The notes under the pieces were generated by a model. It was not told where the DNA came from. It did no database searches and saw nothing but the letters and a program-made list of their open reading frames with translations. The translations under genes and the position numbers were made by a program. From the NCBI GenBank assembly GCA_022712835.1, contig JAFLJU010000200.1:1-20802 (forward strand): DNA of 20,802 bases, given 5' to 3'. This document shows, piece by piece, positions 6,976-14,077 of the stretch. The DNA comes from Desulfobacteraceae bacterium. Lineage in GTDB: Bacteria > Desulfobacterota > Desulfobacteria > Desulfobacterales > Desulfobacteraceae. The stretch's first letter is position 1; the number at the start of each line of letters is the position of its first letter.

Positions 6976-7779
6976 ATGGTGGATATTCTCCCTCATATTT
7001 TTAAAATCCAGCGGTATTGTCTCCATGATGGGCCGGGTATCCGGACCACCCTGTTTTTCCAGGGATGTCCTTTGTCCTGCGCCTGGTGCCACAATCCGGA
7101 AAGCCAACCCATGGGACCCCGTGTGAAAAACATGGAAGATAGGGTGACCCAGGCGGGTTTGGGTGGGGAAAACTCCCTTGTGGAAACCCTGGTCCGGGAA
7201 ATTGAAAAAGATGTGATCTTTTACGACGAATCCGGTGGTGGGGTCACCTTTTCCGGGGGGGAACCCTTGTCTAATCCGGCCTTGCTTCTTGCCCTAATTG
7301 CGGCCTGCAAGGATCTGGGGATTCACACCTGCCTGGATACCTCTGGATTTGCGCCGTTCAATATCCTGAAAGCTGCCGCAACAACAGTCGATCTGGTTTT
7401 GTTCGATATCAAGATTATGGCGGACAAAGATCATCTGGCCCATACGGGAAAACCCGTGGGGCTGGTTCTGGACAATCTTAAAAAGTTGTCTTCTCTCCAG
7501 GTAAATAAGAAACAGGTAAACCTGAAGCTGAGGTTCCCCTTGATTCCCACCATGACAGATACCGTGGAAAATATGGATCAAATAATGACTTTTTTAACCC
7601 AGGAGACAAGGTTCCGGCAGATCCATATTCTGCCCTTTCATACCACGGGTTTGGCTAAGTACGAGCGGTTGAAACGAAATTATGAACTTAAACAGATAAA
7701 CCCCCCTACGGACAAACAGGTGGAAAAGGTTAGGTTAAAGTTCGAGGCGGGCGGGTTTAAGACGATGATCGGGGGATAA
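6976..7779 (+). CDS. Glycyl radical enzyme activating enzyme (radical SAM), short form
   Basis: A 267-residue radical SAM activase. C31-x3-C35-x2-C38 binds the [4Fe-4S] cluster that cleaves S-adenosylmethionine; an HDGPGIR segment (16-22) precedes it and SGGEP (93-97) follows, both hallmarks of GRE activases. It would make the stable glycyl radical on Gly775 of the next gene's product. Between C38 and SGGEP there are only about 55 residues and no cysteine clusters, so the ferredoxin-like domain with two extra [4Fe-4S] clusters seen in most non-PFL activases is absent. The ATG at 6976 is chosen over a GTG at 6949 because AGAAGG lies at good spacing and it does not overlap the GntR gene. The GRE start follows one base after its stop. 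Confidence 0.93.
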   Translation: MVDILPHIFKIQRYCLHDGPGIRTTLFFQGCPLSCAWCHNPESQPMGPRVKNMEDRVTQAGLGGENSLVETLVREIEKDVIFYDESGGGVTFSGGEPLSNPALLLALIAACKDLGIHTCLDTSGFAPFNILKAAATTVDLVLFDIKIMADKDHLAHTGKPVGLVLDNLKKLSSLQVNKKQVNLKLRFPLIPTMTDTVENMDQIMTFLTQETRFRQIHILPFHTTGLAKYERLKRNYELKQINPPTDKQVEKVRLKFEAGGFKTMIGG

Positions 7780-7780
7780 A

Positions 7781-10180
7781 ATGAATCAACGAATCGAGCA
7801 GTTACGAACCCTAAGTCTTAACAAACCGGTGACCCTTTCCCATGAACGGGCCTGTCTTGTGACTAGGTTTTATAAAACCAGGCTAAACCCTTCCCTTTCG
7901 GTCCCGGTTCAGCGGGCTCTGTGTCTGAAATATATCCTTACCCGCAAGAAAATTTTCATCGATGAAAATGAACTGATCGTCGGCGAAAGGGGGCCGGAAC
8001 CCAAGGCGGTTCCCACCTATCCTGAAGTCTGCCTCCATTCCCTTGGGGATCTTGAGATTTTAGATTCAAGGCCCCGTGTGGCCTACCGGGTTTCAAAAGA
8101 AACAAAACAAATTTATGAACAGAGTATTATCCCTTTCTGGAATGGGAAGACCATCCGGGAAAAGATCTTTGCCGCCATGGACACCCCCTGGACAACTGCC
8201 TTTGAGGCAGGGGTTTTTACAGAATTTCAGGAACAACGCTCCCCGGGACACACAGCGGGTGGCGATTTGATTTATGGCAATGGGTTTTGTGATCTGAAAG
8301 TCCGGATTCAGTTTGCCCTGGGGGCATTGGATTTTTTGACCGATACCACAGCCCTTGACCAGCAAGAGGTGCTTACCTCTCTTGATATCGCAGCAGATGC
8401 CTTGATAGCTTTTGCCCACCGTCATGCCACTCTTTTGGAGGAATTGTCCCAAAAAGAGGCCGACCCCAAAAGACGCCAGGAGCTGGTAGACTTGTCAAAG
8501 ATCTGCCGGAAGGTGCCGGAACACGCGCCTGAAACCTTCCATGAGGCGCTCCAATATTATTGGTTTGTCCATGTGGGGGTGATCACGGAACTGAACCCCT
8601 GGGATGCCTACAATCCCGGGCGCCTGGACCAGAACCTCTATCCCTTTTATAAAAATGACATTGATTCTGGCCGTCTCACCCGGGGGGCGGCCATGGAACT
8701 GCTCTGTTGTTTCTGGATAAAATTTCACAATCATCCGGCGCCGCCCAAAGTTGGCGTGACGGCCAGGGAGAGCAATACCTATGTGGACTTTTGTCTCATC
8801 AACCTGGGGGGGGTAACACCGGACAACAAGGACGGGGTCAATGAATTGACCTACCTGATCCTGGAAGTCATCGAGAAGATGCGGCTGCTCCAGCCAAGTT
8901 CCATGGTCCAGGTGTCCCGGAAAAACCCGGATCGGTTTGTAAAACAGGCTCTTACGATCATTGCCACAGGATTTGGCCAGCCTTCGGTCTTTAACACCGA
9001 TGCGATTATCCAGGAAATGGTACTCCAGGGCAAGTCAATGGAAGATGCCAGAAAATCAGGCGCTTCCGGATGTGTGGAAGCCGGTGCCTTTGGCTCGGAA
9101 GCCTATATCCTCACCGGGTATTTTAACCTGCCCAAGATCCTGGAAATTACCCTTCACAATGGCTGGGACAAAAGAACCCAAAAGCAGATTGGCCTTCATA
9201 CCGGGGACCCTTTAAGTTTTGATACCTATGGCAAGCTTTTTGATGCCTACACAAAACAACTGACCCATTTTGCCAATATTAAAATTCGAGGGTCCAATGT
9301 GATTGAGCAGATCAATGGCAAGTACATGCCAGTGCCCCTGTTGTCTCTTGTGACCGAGGATTGTATCCGAAACGGCCGGGATTATAATCATGGCGGCGCC
9401 AGGTATAACACCTCTTATATCCAGGGGGTGGGCATGGGCACCATCACCGATTGTCTGTCTGCCATTAAATATACGGTTTATGATAAACGCAGCCTGTCCA
9501 TGGAAACCCTTTTGTCTGCCCTGGCAAATGATTTTATGCCAGATGATTCCATGACAGATGACTCCAGGGAAAATGACTCCATGGAAAATGATCCTCGTCA
9601 CAAACTGCTTGGGGCACCCAAGTACGGCAATGATGATGATTATGCCGATGGAGTGCTTAAGACGGTTTTTGACGCTTACCATAATGCTGTGACCGGCAAA
9701 CCCAATACCAGGGGAGGGGTGTACCGGATCAATCTGTTGCCCACCACCTGTCACGTTTATTTCGGGGAGATCACCGGGGCCCTGCCCGATGGAAGAAAGT
9801 CGGGGATTCCTTTTTCCGAAGGCATTTCTCCTGTCCAGGGAGCGGATCATTGCGGACCGACGGCGGTGTTGAAATCTGCTGCTAAAATTGACCATTTAAA
9901 GACCGGCGGTACCCTGCTCAACCAAAAGTTTCTGCCCGGTTTTTTGGAAAGTGAAAAGGGCATCCTCTCTCTTTTGCAGTTGATCCGCTCCTATTTCAAA
10001 ATGGACGGTCACCATATCCAATTTAATGTGGTGGATGAAGTGACCTTGCGCAAGGCCCAGCAGCACCCGGAAAATTACCGGGATCTCATCGTCCGGGTGG
10101 CGGGTTATTCTGATTATTTTGTGGATCTGACCCCGGCCCTCCAGGAAGAAATCATTCTTCGGACCGCCCATGACGCCTAA
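7781..10180 (+). CDS. hypD: HypD-family glycyl radical enzyme (trans-4-hydroxyproline dehydratase-like)
   Basis: A 799-residue GRE (family usual about 790). The catalytic Cys-x-Glu is C431-V-E433; the glycyl radical site is G775 in RVAGYSDYF. Compared with the Clostridioides difficile HypD as I remember it, active-site residues fall at a constant offset of -3: F149, H157, D275, S331, D336, F337, C431, E433, Y447; the PTTCH threonines follow at T655/T656. HypD removes water from trans-4-hydroxy-L-proline to give a pyrroline-5-carboxylate. Differences: the residues after the Cys-x-Glu motif are A434 and A436, where HypD has Thr and Cys, and residues 587-606 are an acidic four-unit repeat. Its gene is coupled to the activase gene. 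Substrate could be hydroxyproline or a derivative (for example an N-methylated one); other GRE classes do not fit the residue set. The symbol denotes family, not proven substrate. Confidence 0.85.
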   Translation: MNQRIEQLRTLSLNKPVTLSHERACLVTRFYKTRLNPSLSVPVQRALCLKYILTRKKIFIDENELIVGERGPEPKAVPTYPEVCLHSLGDLEILDSRPRVAYRVSKETKQIYEQSIIPFWNGKTIREKIFAAMDTPWTTAFEAGVFTEFQEQRSPGHTAGGDLIYGNGFCDLKVRIQFALGALDFLTDTTALDQQEVLTSLDIAADALIAFAHRHATLLEELSQKEADPKRRQELVDLSKICRKVPEHAPETFHEALQYYWFVHVGVITELNPWDAYNPGRLDQNLYPFYKNDIDSGRLTRGAAMELLCCFWIKFHNHPAPPKVGVTARESNTYVDFCLINLGGVTPDNKDGVNELTYLILEVIEKMRLLQPSSMVQVSRKNPDRFVKQALTIIATGFGQPSVFNTDAIIQEMVLQGKSMEDARKSGASGCVEAGAFGSEAYILTGYFNLPKILEITLHNGWDKRTQKQIGLHTGDPLSFDTYGKLFDAYTKQLTHFANIKIRGSNVIEQINGKYMPVPLLSLVTEDCIRNGRDYNHGGARYNTSYIQGVGMGTITDCLSAIKYTVYDKRSLSMETLLSALANDFMPDDSMTDDSRENDSMENDPRHKLLGAPKYGNDDDYADGVLKTVFDAYHNAVTGKPNTRGGVYRINLLPTTCHVYFGEITGALPDGRKSGIPFSEGISPVQGADHCGPTAVLKSAAKIDHLKTGGTLLNQKFLPGFLESEKGILSLLQLIRSYFKMDGHHIQFNVVDEVTLRKAQQHPENYRDLIVRVAGYSDYFVDLTPALQEEIILRTAHDA
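9539..9598 (+). repeat. Four 15-bp tandem units inside the GRE gene
   Basis: Units at 9539-9553, 9554-9568, 9569-9583 and 9584-9598 encode PDDSM, TDDSR, ENDSM and ENDPR (residues 587-606). The third and fourth share GAAAATGA and units one to three share GA-TCCA. The array is in frame, lies just before the conserved KYGNDDDYAD segment, and occupies a site where the reference HypD has a shorter linker, so it probably forms an acidic surface loop. Confidence 0.75.
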
Positions 10181-10286
10181 CCAACCTTCTGTGTCTCCGT
10201 ACAACCTTGCCCGCCATGGCGCCGTCTGGTTTTTGCTCAATACCTGTTCCCAACCTAAGGAGATTGCCCATGATTGGCCAGAATAA
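10170..10286 (+). CDS. Possible 38-residue ORF overlapping the GRE stop
   Basis: An ATG at 10170, inside the last codons of the GRE gene, opens 38 codons ending TAA at 10284-10286. The predicted peptide has a short hydrophobic stretch (GAVWFLL) and otherwise no motif that I recognise. Overlap with the stop codon of the GRE would allow coupled translation, but the ribosome site is poor, and chance is a fair explanation. A second reading frame in the same stretch has an ATG at 10270 with a strong AAGGAG but gives only eight codons. Confidence 0.15.
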   Translation: MTPNQPSVSPYNLARHGAVWFLLNTCSQPKEIAHDWPE

Positions 10287-10292
10287 AAAAAC

Positions 10293-10321
10293 TTGACAAG
10301 GGCAAATGATCCCGCTAATCA
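10293..10321 (+). promoter_or_regulatory. Candidate promoter of the IclR-M20 unit
   Basis: TTGACA at 10293-10298 is an exact -35 box; with 17 bp spacing the -10 would be TAATCA (10316-10321), a weak match. It lies upstream of the palindrome at 10334-10350 and about 90 bp before the IclR start. Confidence 0.35.
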
Positions 10322-10333
10322 TATAGTAGATTA

Positions 10334-10362
10334 TGGAATATTTTATTCCACTATATGGAATA
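10334..10362. promoter_or_regulatory. Candidate IclR operator: palindrome and extra half-site
   Basis: TGGAATATTTTATTCCA (10334-10350) is a perfect 7-bp inverted repeat around TTT, and a further half-site TGGAATA follows at 10356-10362. TGGAA...TTCCA is the style of operator known for IclR-family regulators such as AllR. It stands 24-36 bp before the IclR start, where it would suit autoregulation, and could also affect reading from the GRE operon into this region. Confidence 0.55.
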
Positions 10363-10386
10363 AAATAGGGGTTGCACTTTAAGTCT

Positions 10387-11217
10387 ATGGCGGGATTAAG
10401 CAAGCAAGTGGGAAACACAATAAACAATAATGAAGGCGGACAATCATCCGCCAAAATCAAACCACGCCAGAAAGGTGCCCAAAGCATACGGCGCACCATC
10501 GCCATTTTAAGATCTGTTTCCAAATTTAACGAAGCCGGGGCCCGATTGTCTGTCATTGCAAAGGATGTAGATTTACCGGCCCCAACGGTTCACCGTATTT
10601 TAGCGGTCTTGCTGGAAGAAGAATTTTTAACCGTTGATGCCCTGGGCAAAGTTTACCATCTGGGGGCTGAATTGTATTCTCTGGGGACGGTTACCCAGCA
10701 TTTCTCCATTCGGGATCGCTTCCATACCGCATTGGAACGCATCAGCGAACAGACCGATGATGCATCCTATCTACTCACCCGTTCCGGTTATGACGGCGTA
10801 TGCATCGACCGGATTGTGGGGAAATTCCGGGTACAGGTATTAGGATTTGAAATTGGTGAACGACGGGTGCTGGGCGTTGGAGCAGCAGGACAGGCCTTGC
10901 TGTCTTTCCTGCCGGAGCAGCAGCGGGAAGAGATAATTGCCGCAAACGCACCCCGATATCTGAAATACTATGGCATTAAATCCGATGAGGTCAGGTCCTG
11001 TATCAAACAGACCCGACAAAGAAAATATGCCCTCAGTGTTCACAGGGTCACCCCGGATTCCATCGGTGTGGGGGCTCCTATTTTCAATGCAAAGGGTGAG
11101 GTTATAGCGGCCATCAGCATGGCAGGGATTACTAGCCGGATGACAAAGGAAAGATGCCAGGAAATAGCCCAATTAATCAAATCTGAAATTGCAGCGGTGG
11201 ATCCGCCGCCCAACTAA
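10387..11217 (+). CDS. IclR-family transcriptional regulator
   Basis: About 276 residues from ATG 10387. After a polar, disordered-looking N-terminus of about 32 residues comes an IclR winged helix-turn-helix (about residues 33-97; SIRRTIAILRSV, PAPTVHRILAVL, wing around GKVYHLG) and then the effector-binding domain (about 105-270) with GVGAAGQALLSFLP and the late SIGVGAPIF segment. Start choice: a TTG at 10372 is also in frame, but the ATG needs no rare start; neither has a good ribosome site. IclR proteins regulate catabolic genes of aromatic, sugar and amino acid compounds. The M20 gene starts 29 bp downstream, so it likely controls that gene and perhaps the second importer. Confidence 0.9.
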   Translation: MAGLSKQVGNTINNNEGGQSSAKIKPRQKGAQSIRRTIAILRSVSKFNEAGARLSVIAKDVDLPAPTVHRILAVLLEEEFLTVDALGKVYHLGAELYSLGTVTQHFSIRDRFHTALERISEQTDDASYLLTRSGYDGVCIDRIVGKFRVQVLGFEIGERRVLGVGAAGQALLSFLPEQQREEIIAANAPRYLKYYGIKSDEVRSCIKQTRQRKYALSVHRVTPDSIGVGAPIFNAKGEVIAAISMAGITSRMTKERCQEIAQLIKSEIAAVDPPPN

Positions 11218-11246
11218 ACCGCATACCACTGGAAAAATATCATCCC

Positions 11247-12431
11247 ATGACAAAAAACACCACTGAATTAAGCCAATGGGTAAGAGATCTTCGGAGAGAT
11301 TTTCATCAACACCCGGAAGTTTCCCGCCAGGAAATCCGAACCACACGGAAAATTTGTGAGGTCTTAGAATCGCTCAATGCCAAGATCATAACATTTGATG
11401 ATTATCCCGGGGCAATCGGTATCTTCCAGGGTGAAGAACTGGACCCGGGAAAAAGCCCCAAAACCATCGCAATAAGAGCCGATATTGATGCTCTGCCCCT
11501 CCAGGAAATGGGGGATACCCCCTATAAATCAATCCATGCCGGTGTCATGCATGCCTGCGGCCATGATGCAAATACGGCCATCGCCCTGGGGGTGGCCAAA
11601 CATATTGTTGCGTCGGGTCTGCTCAAGAAAATCCATGGGTCTGTCAAATTCATTTTCCAGCCGGCAGAAGAAAGGCTGGGCGGAGCCAAAGCCATGATCA
11701 AGAGAGGGGTCCTTGAAAATCCCCGGGTGGATCAGCTCATTGCAGGGCACATGGATCCCAATTTTCCCGTGGGAAGTGTGGGGGTGTTTACCGAAATAGG
11801 CCATGCCGCCTCTGATCCCTTTGAATTGGTGATCACCGGAAAGGGATCCCACGGGGCCCGCCCCCACAAAGGACACAACCCCATTACAGCCGGGGGCATG
11901 TTTGCCAACAGTCTGGAAACGCTTATCCCGAGAAATATCAGCCCGGCCCAATCAGCTGTTGTCAGTATCGGTTCCTTCCATGCAGGCAATGCCGGAAATG
12001 TGATTCCAGAACAGGCCATTTTACAAGGGACTGTCCGCACCCATGACGAAGGTGTGAGAACCACCCTTTTCACGGCCATGGAACAACTGGTCCGGGGAAT
12101 TGAAACCATGTTTAACGTCACCTGTGACCTGAGATTTAAACCCGGCGCCCCTTTAGGCCGCAACGACAAAGAGGTCTGCAAGTCACTTTACAACGCTTCT
12201 GCCCAGGTATTGGGAAAAGAAAAAATCACGGTTCTCCCTTTTATCATGGGAAGCGATGATTTTTATTTTTTTGCCCAGCGCTGTCCTGCAGCCATGATGC
12301 GGTTTGGATGTGCCGGCCAGACAGACGACAGCGCCCATCCCCTGCATTCTCCCTATTTTGATATCCATGAGGATGTTTTAAAAATTGGAACGGATATACT
12401 ATTTCAGGCGGTAAAAAGTTTTTTCACCTGA
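11247..12431 (+). CDS. M20D amidohydrolase (hippurate/N-acyl amino acid hydrolase-like)
   Basis: A 394-residue zinc/manganese amidohydrolase of the M20D group (about 390 residues is usual). Metal ligands visible: C104 and H106 in HACGHD, E142 of the catalytic E141-E142 pair, H168 in AGHMDP, and H367 in the C-terminal LHSPYF. RPHKGHNP marks the dimerisation/substrate-binding domain. Family members release an amino acid from N-acyl, hippuryl, indole-acetyl or cysteine-conjugated forms. No signal peptide, so cytosolic. It follows an IclR gene and precedes a peptide-type importer, which fits hydrolysis of imported acylated or peptide-bound amino acids. The exact substrate cannot be read from the sequence. 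Confidence 0.88.
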   Translation: MTKNTTELSQWVRDLRRDFHQHPEVSRQEIRTTRKICEVLESLNAKIITFDDYPGAIGIFQGEELDPGKSPKTIAIRADIDALPLQEMGDTPYKSIHAGVMHACGHDANTAIALGVAKHIVASGLLKKIHGSVKFIFQPAEERLGGAKAMIKRGVLENPRVDQLIAGHMDPNFPVGSVGVFTEIGHAASDPFELVITGKGSHGARPHKGHNPITAGGMFANSLETLIPRNISPAQSAVVSIGSFHAGNAGNVIPEQAILQGTVRTHDEGVRTTLFTAMEQLVRGIETMFNVTCDLRFKPGAPLGRNDKEVCKSLYNASAQVLGKEKITVLPFIMGSDDFYFFAQRCPAAMMRFGCAGQTDDSAHPLHSPYFDIHEDVLKIGTDILFQAVKSFFT

Positions 12432-12450
12432 AAAAAAACAATAGGAGTGG

Positions 12451-12485
12451 CCCTTGTAAACCGGCTCAACCCCCAGTGACAAGGG
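12451..12485 (+). promoter_or_regulatory. Hairpin between M20D gene and second binding-protein gene
   Basis: CCCTTGT (12451-12457) and ACAAGGG (12479-12485) are exact inverted repeats with a 21-nt loop, followed by ATATTTTAAAC. The short stem and large loop make it a poor terminator; it could be an operator or an mRNA processing/stability element in the 89-bp gap. Confidence 0.3.
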
Positions 12486-12520
12486 ATATTTTAAACAAAC
12501 CATTTAGGAGTTCATGTAAA

Positions 12521-14065
12521 ATGAAAAAAAGTCACCTTCGTTTTTTGTCCGTCCCGTTGTTCATGCTCATCTGCCTGTCCTGTTTTTTGCCCCAGGCCTT
12601 TGCCGACAAAAAAAATGACACCCTGAACATCGCCTTTAGCAAAGAACTGGAAACCCTGGACCGGTATTTCAATACGGCCCGGGAAGGCATTGTCATTTCC
12701 CGGCATGCCTATGACAACCTGTTGTATCGGGATCCTGTCACCTATGAATACAAGGGATTGCTGGCCAAGTCCTTTAAATGGAACTCTGATACAGAAATGG
12801 AAATTGTTCTCAGACAAGGGGTAAAATTTCACAACGGTCAGGAATTAACAGCCGATGATGTAGCCTATACCCTTAATTTTGCAGCAAACCCGGACAACAA
12901 AGTCAAAACTCAGCGGTATTCCGACTGGATCGACCATGTGGAAAAAACAGGGACCTACAGTGTGAAAATCATGCTGAAAAAACCTTTTCCCGCTGCCTTT
13001 GAATTTTTATCCGGTGCCAACCCCATTTATCCCAAAGCCTATTATTCAAAAGTGGGCGTTAACGGATTTGGTGTGGCCCCCATCGGTACCGGCCCCTACA
13101 AAATTACCGAAGTGATCCCGGGTAAGAAAGTGGTCATGGAAAAAAACGACAACTATTTTAAGGACAGCCCCAAAGGCCAGCCCACCATTGGCAAAATTGT
13201 CTGGAGAACCCTTCCAGAAATCAATACCCAGATGGCCGAACTCATGACAGGATCCCTGGACTGGATCTATCTGGTTCCACCGGACCAGGCAGAAAAACTG
13301 GCCAAAATGTCAAACCTCACTGTTACACCGGCAGAAACCATGCGAATCGGATACCTGCAGTTTGATGCCACCAACCGTTCCGGCAAGGAGCACGGCATGG
13401 ACAATCCCTATGCCAAGCTTGGCGTCAGACAAGCCATTAACCATGCCATCAACAGAGACTCCATAGCCAAAAACCTCATCGGCGGCCAGTCCCGTTCTGT
13501 ATACTCCGCCTGTTTCCCCTCCCAGTTCGGATGTGAACAGGATGTTGCCCAATATGAATACAACCCTGTAAAAGCCAAAAAATTATTGGCAGACGCCGGT
13601 TACCCCAACGGGTTTGAAACCACCCTCTACGGATATCGGAACCGCCCCTTTGCAGAAGCCATGATCGGTGATCTAGCCGCTGTGGGCATTAAAGCAAAAC
13701 TGATGATCATGAAATATTCCGCTCTCAGGGAAAAAGCCCGTGCCGGTAAAGCCCAGATGCAGTTTCTCACCTGGGGGTCCTATTCCATTAATGATGTCTC
13801 CGCCATTACCAGTCATTTCTTTGAGTTTGAAGCAGATGATCTGGCCATGGACCCAAAGGTAAAAGACTGGCTGGTTGAAGCCGACAGCTCCATTGATACG
13901 CCCAAACGAAAAGAACTTTACTCCAAGGCGTTAAAACGGATAGCAGACCAGGCATATTGGGCTCCCATGTTCACCTATGTCTCGAACAACTGCTATTCAA
14001 AGGACCTGAATTTTACCCCCTATCCAGATGCTGTGCCGAGATTTTTCCAGGCCACATGGAAATAA
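12521..14065 (+). CDS. Peptide-type ABC transporter substrate-binding protein (SBP family 5)
   Basis: A 514-residue periplasmic binding protein. Residues 1-28 are a Sec signal peptide with a Lys-rich start, hydrophobic core and an AFA-D cleavage site (after A28); no lipobox is apparent at that point, although a C is present upstream. The mature part has the family 5 pattern: an N-terminal ETLD segment, LLYRD, VKFHNGQELTADDVAYTL, and IGTGPYKITEV. The ATG at 12521 is chosen for its AGGAG at good spacing and because it starts the signal peptide; an earlier GTG at 12476 would add 15 polar residues. It supplies the importer encoded by the next four genes. Ligand unknown; a dipeptide or amino-acid conjugate is likely from context. 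Confidence 0.93.
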   Translation: MKKSHLRFLSVPLFMLICLSCFLPQAFADKKNDTLNIAFSKELETLDRYFNTAREGIVISRHAYDNLLYRDPVTYEYKGLLAKSFKWNSDTEMEIVLRQGVKFHNGQELTADDVAYTLNFAANPDNKVKTQRYSDWIDHVEKTGTYSVKIMLKKPFPAAFEFLSGANPIYPKAYYSKVGVNGFGVAPIGTGPYKITEVIPGKKVVMEKNDNYFKDSPKGQPTIGKIVWRTLPEINTQMAELMTGSLDWIYLVPPDQAEKLAKMSNLTVTPAETMRIGYLQFDATNRSGKEHGMDNPYAKLGVRQAINHAINRDSIAKNLIGGQSRSVYSACFPSQFGCEQDVAQYEYNPVKAKKLLADAGYPNGFETTLYGYRNRPFAEAMIGDLAAVGIKAKLMIMKYSALREKARAGKAQMQFLTWGSYSINDVSAITSHFFEFEADDLAMDPKVKDWLVEADSSIDTPKRKELYSKALKRIADQAYWAPMFTYVSNNCYSKDLNFTPYPDAVPRFFQATWK

Positions 14066-14077
14066 TGGAATAAACCT

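Noticed and set aside
9212..9895. 227-codon minus-strand ORF opposite the GRE
   Set aside because: It lies wholly antisense to a strongly conserved gene, and its repeated residues come from the 15-bp repeat read backwards.
7781..10180. GRE as choline lyase, glycerol/propanediol dehydratase, isethionate lyase or 4-hydroxyphenylacetate decarboxylase
   Set aside because: The residues after Cys-x-Glu, the FTEF-x5-GH segment, and the S331/D336/F337/Y447 set follow HypD, not those classes.
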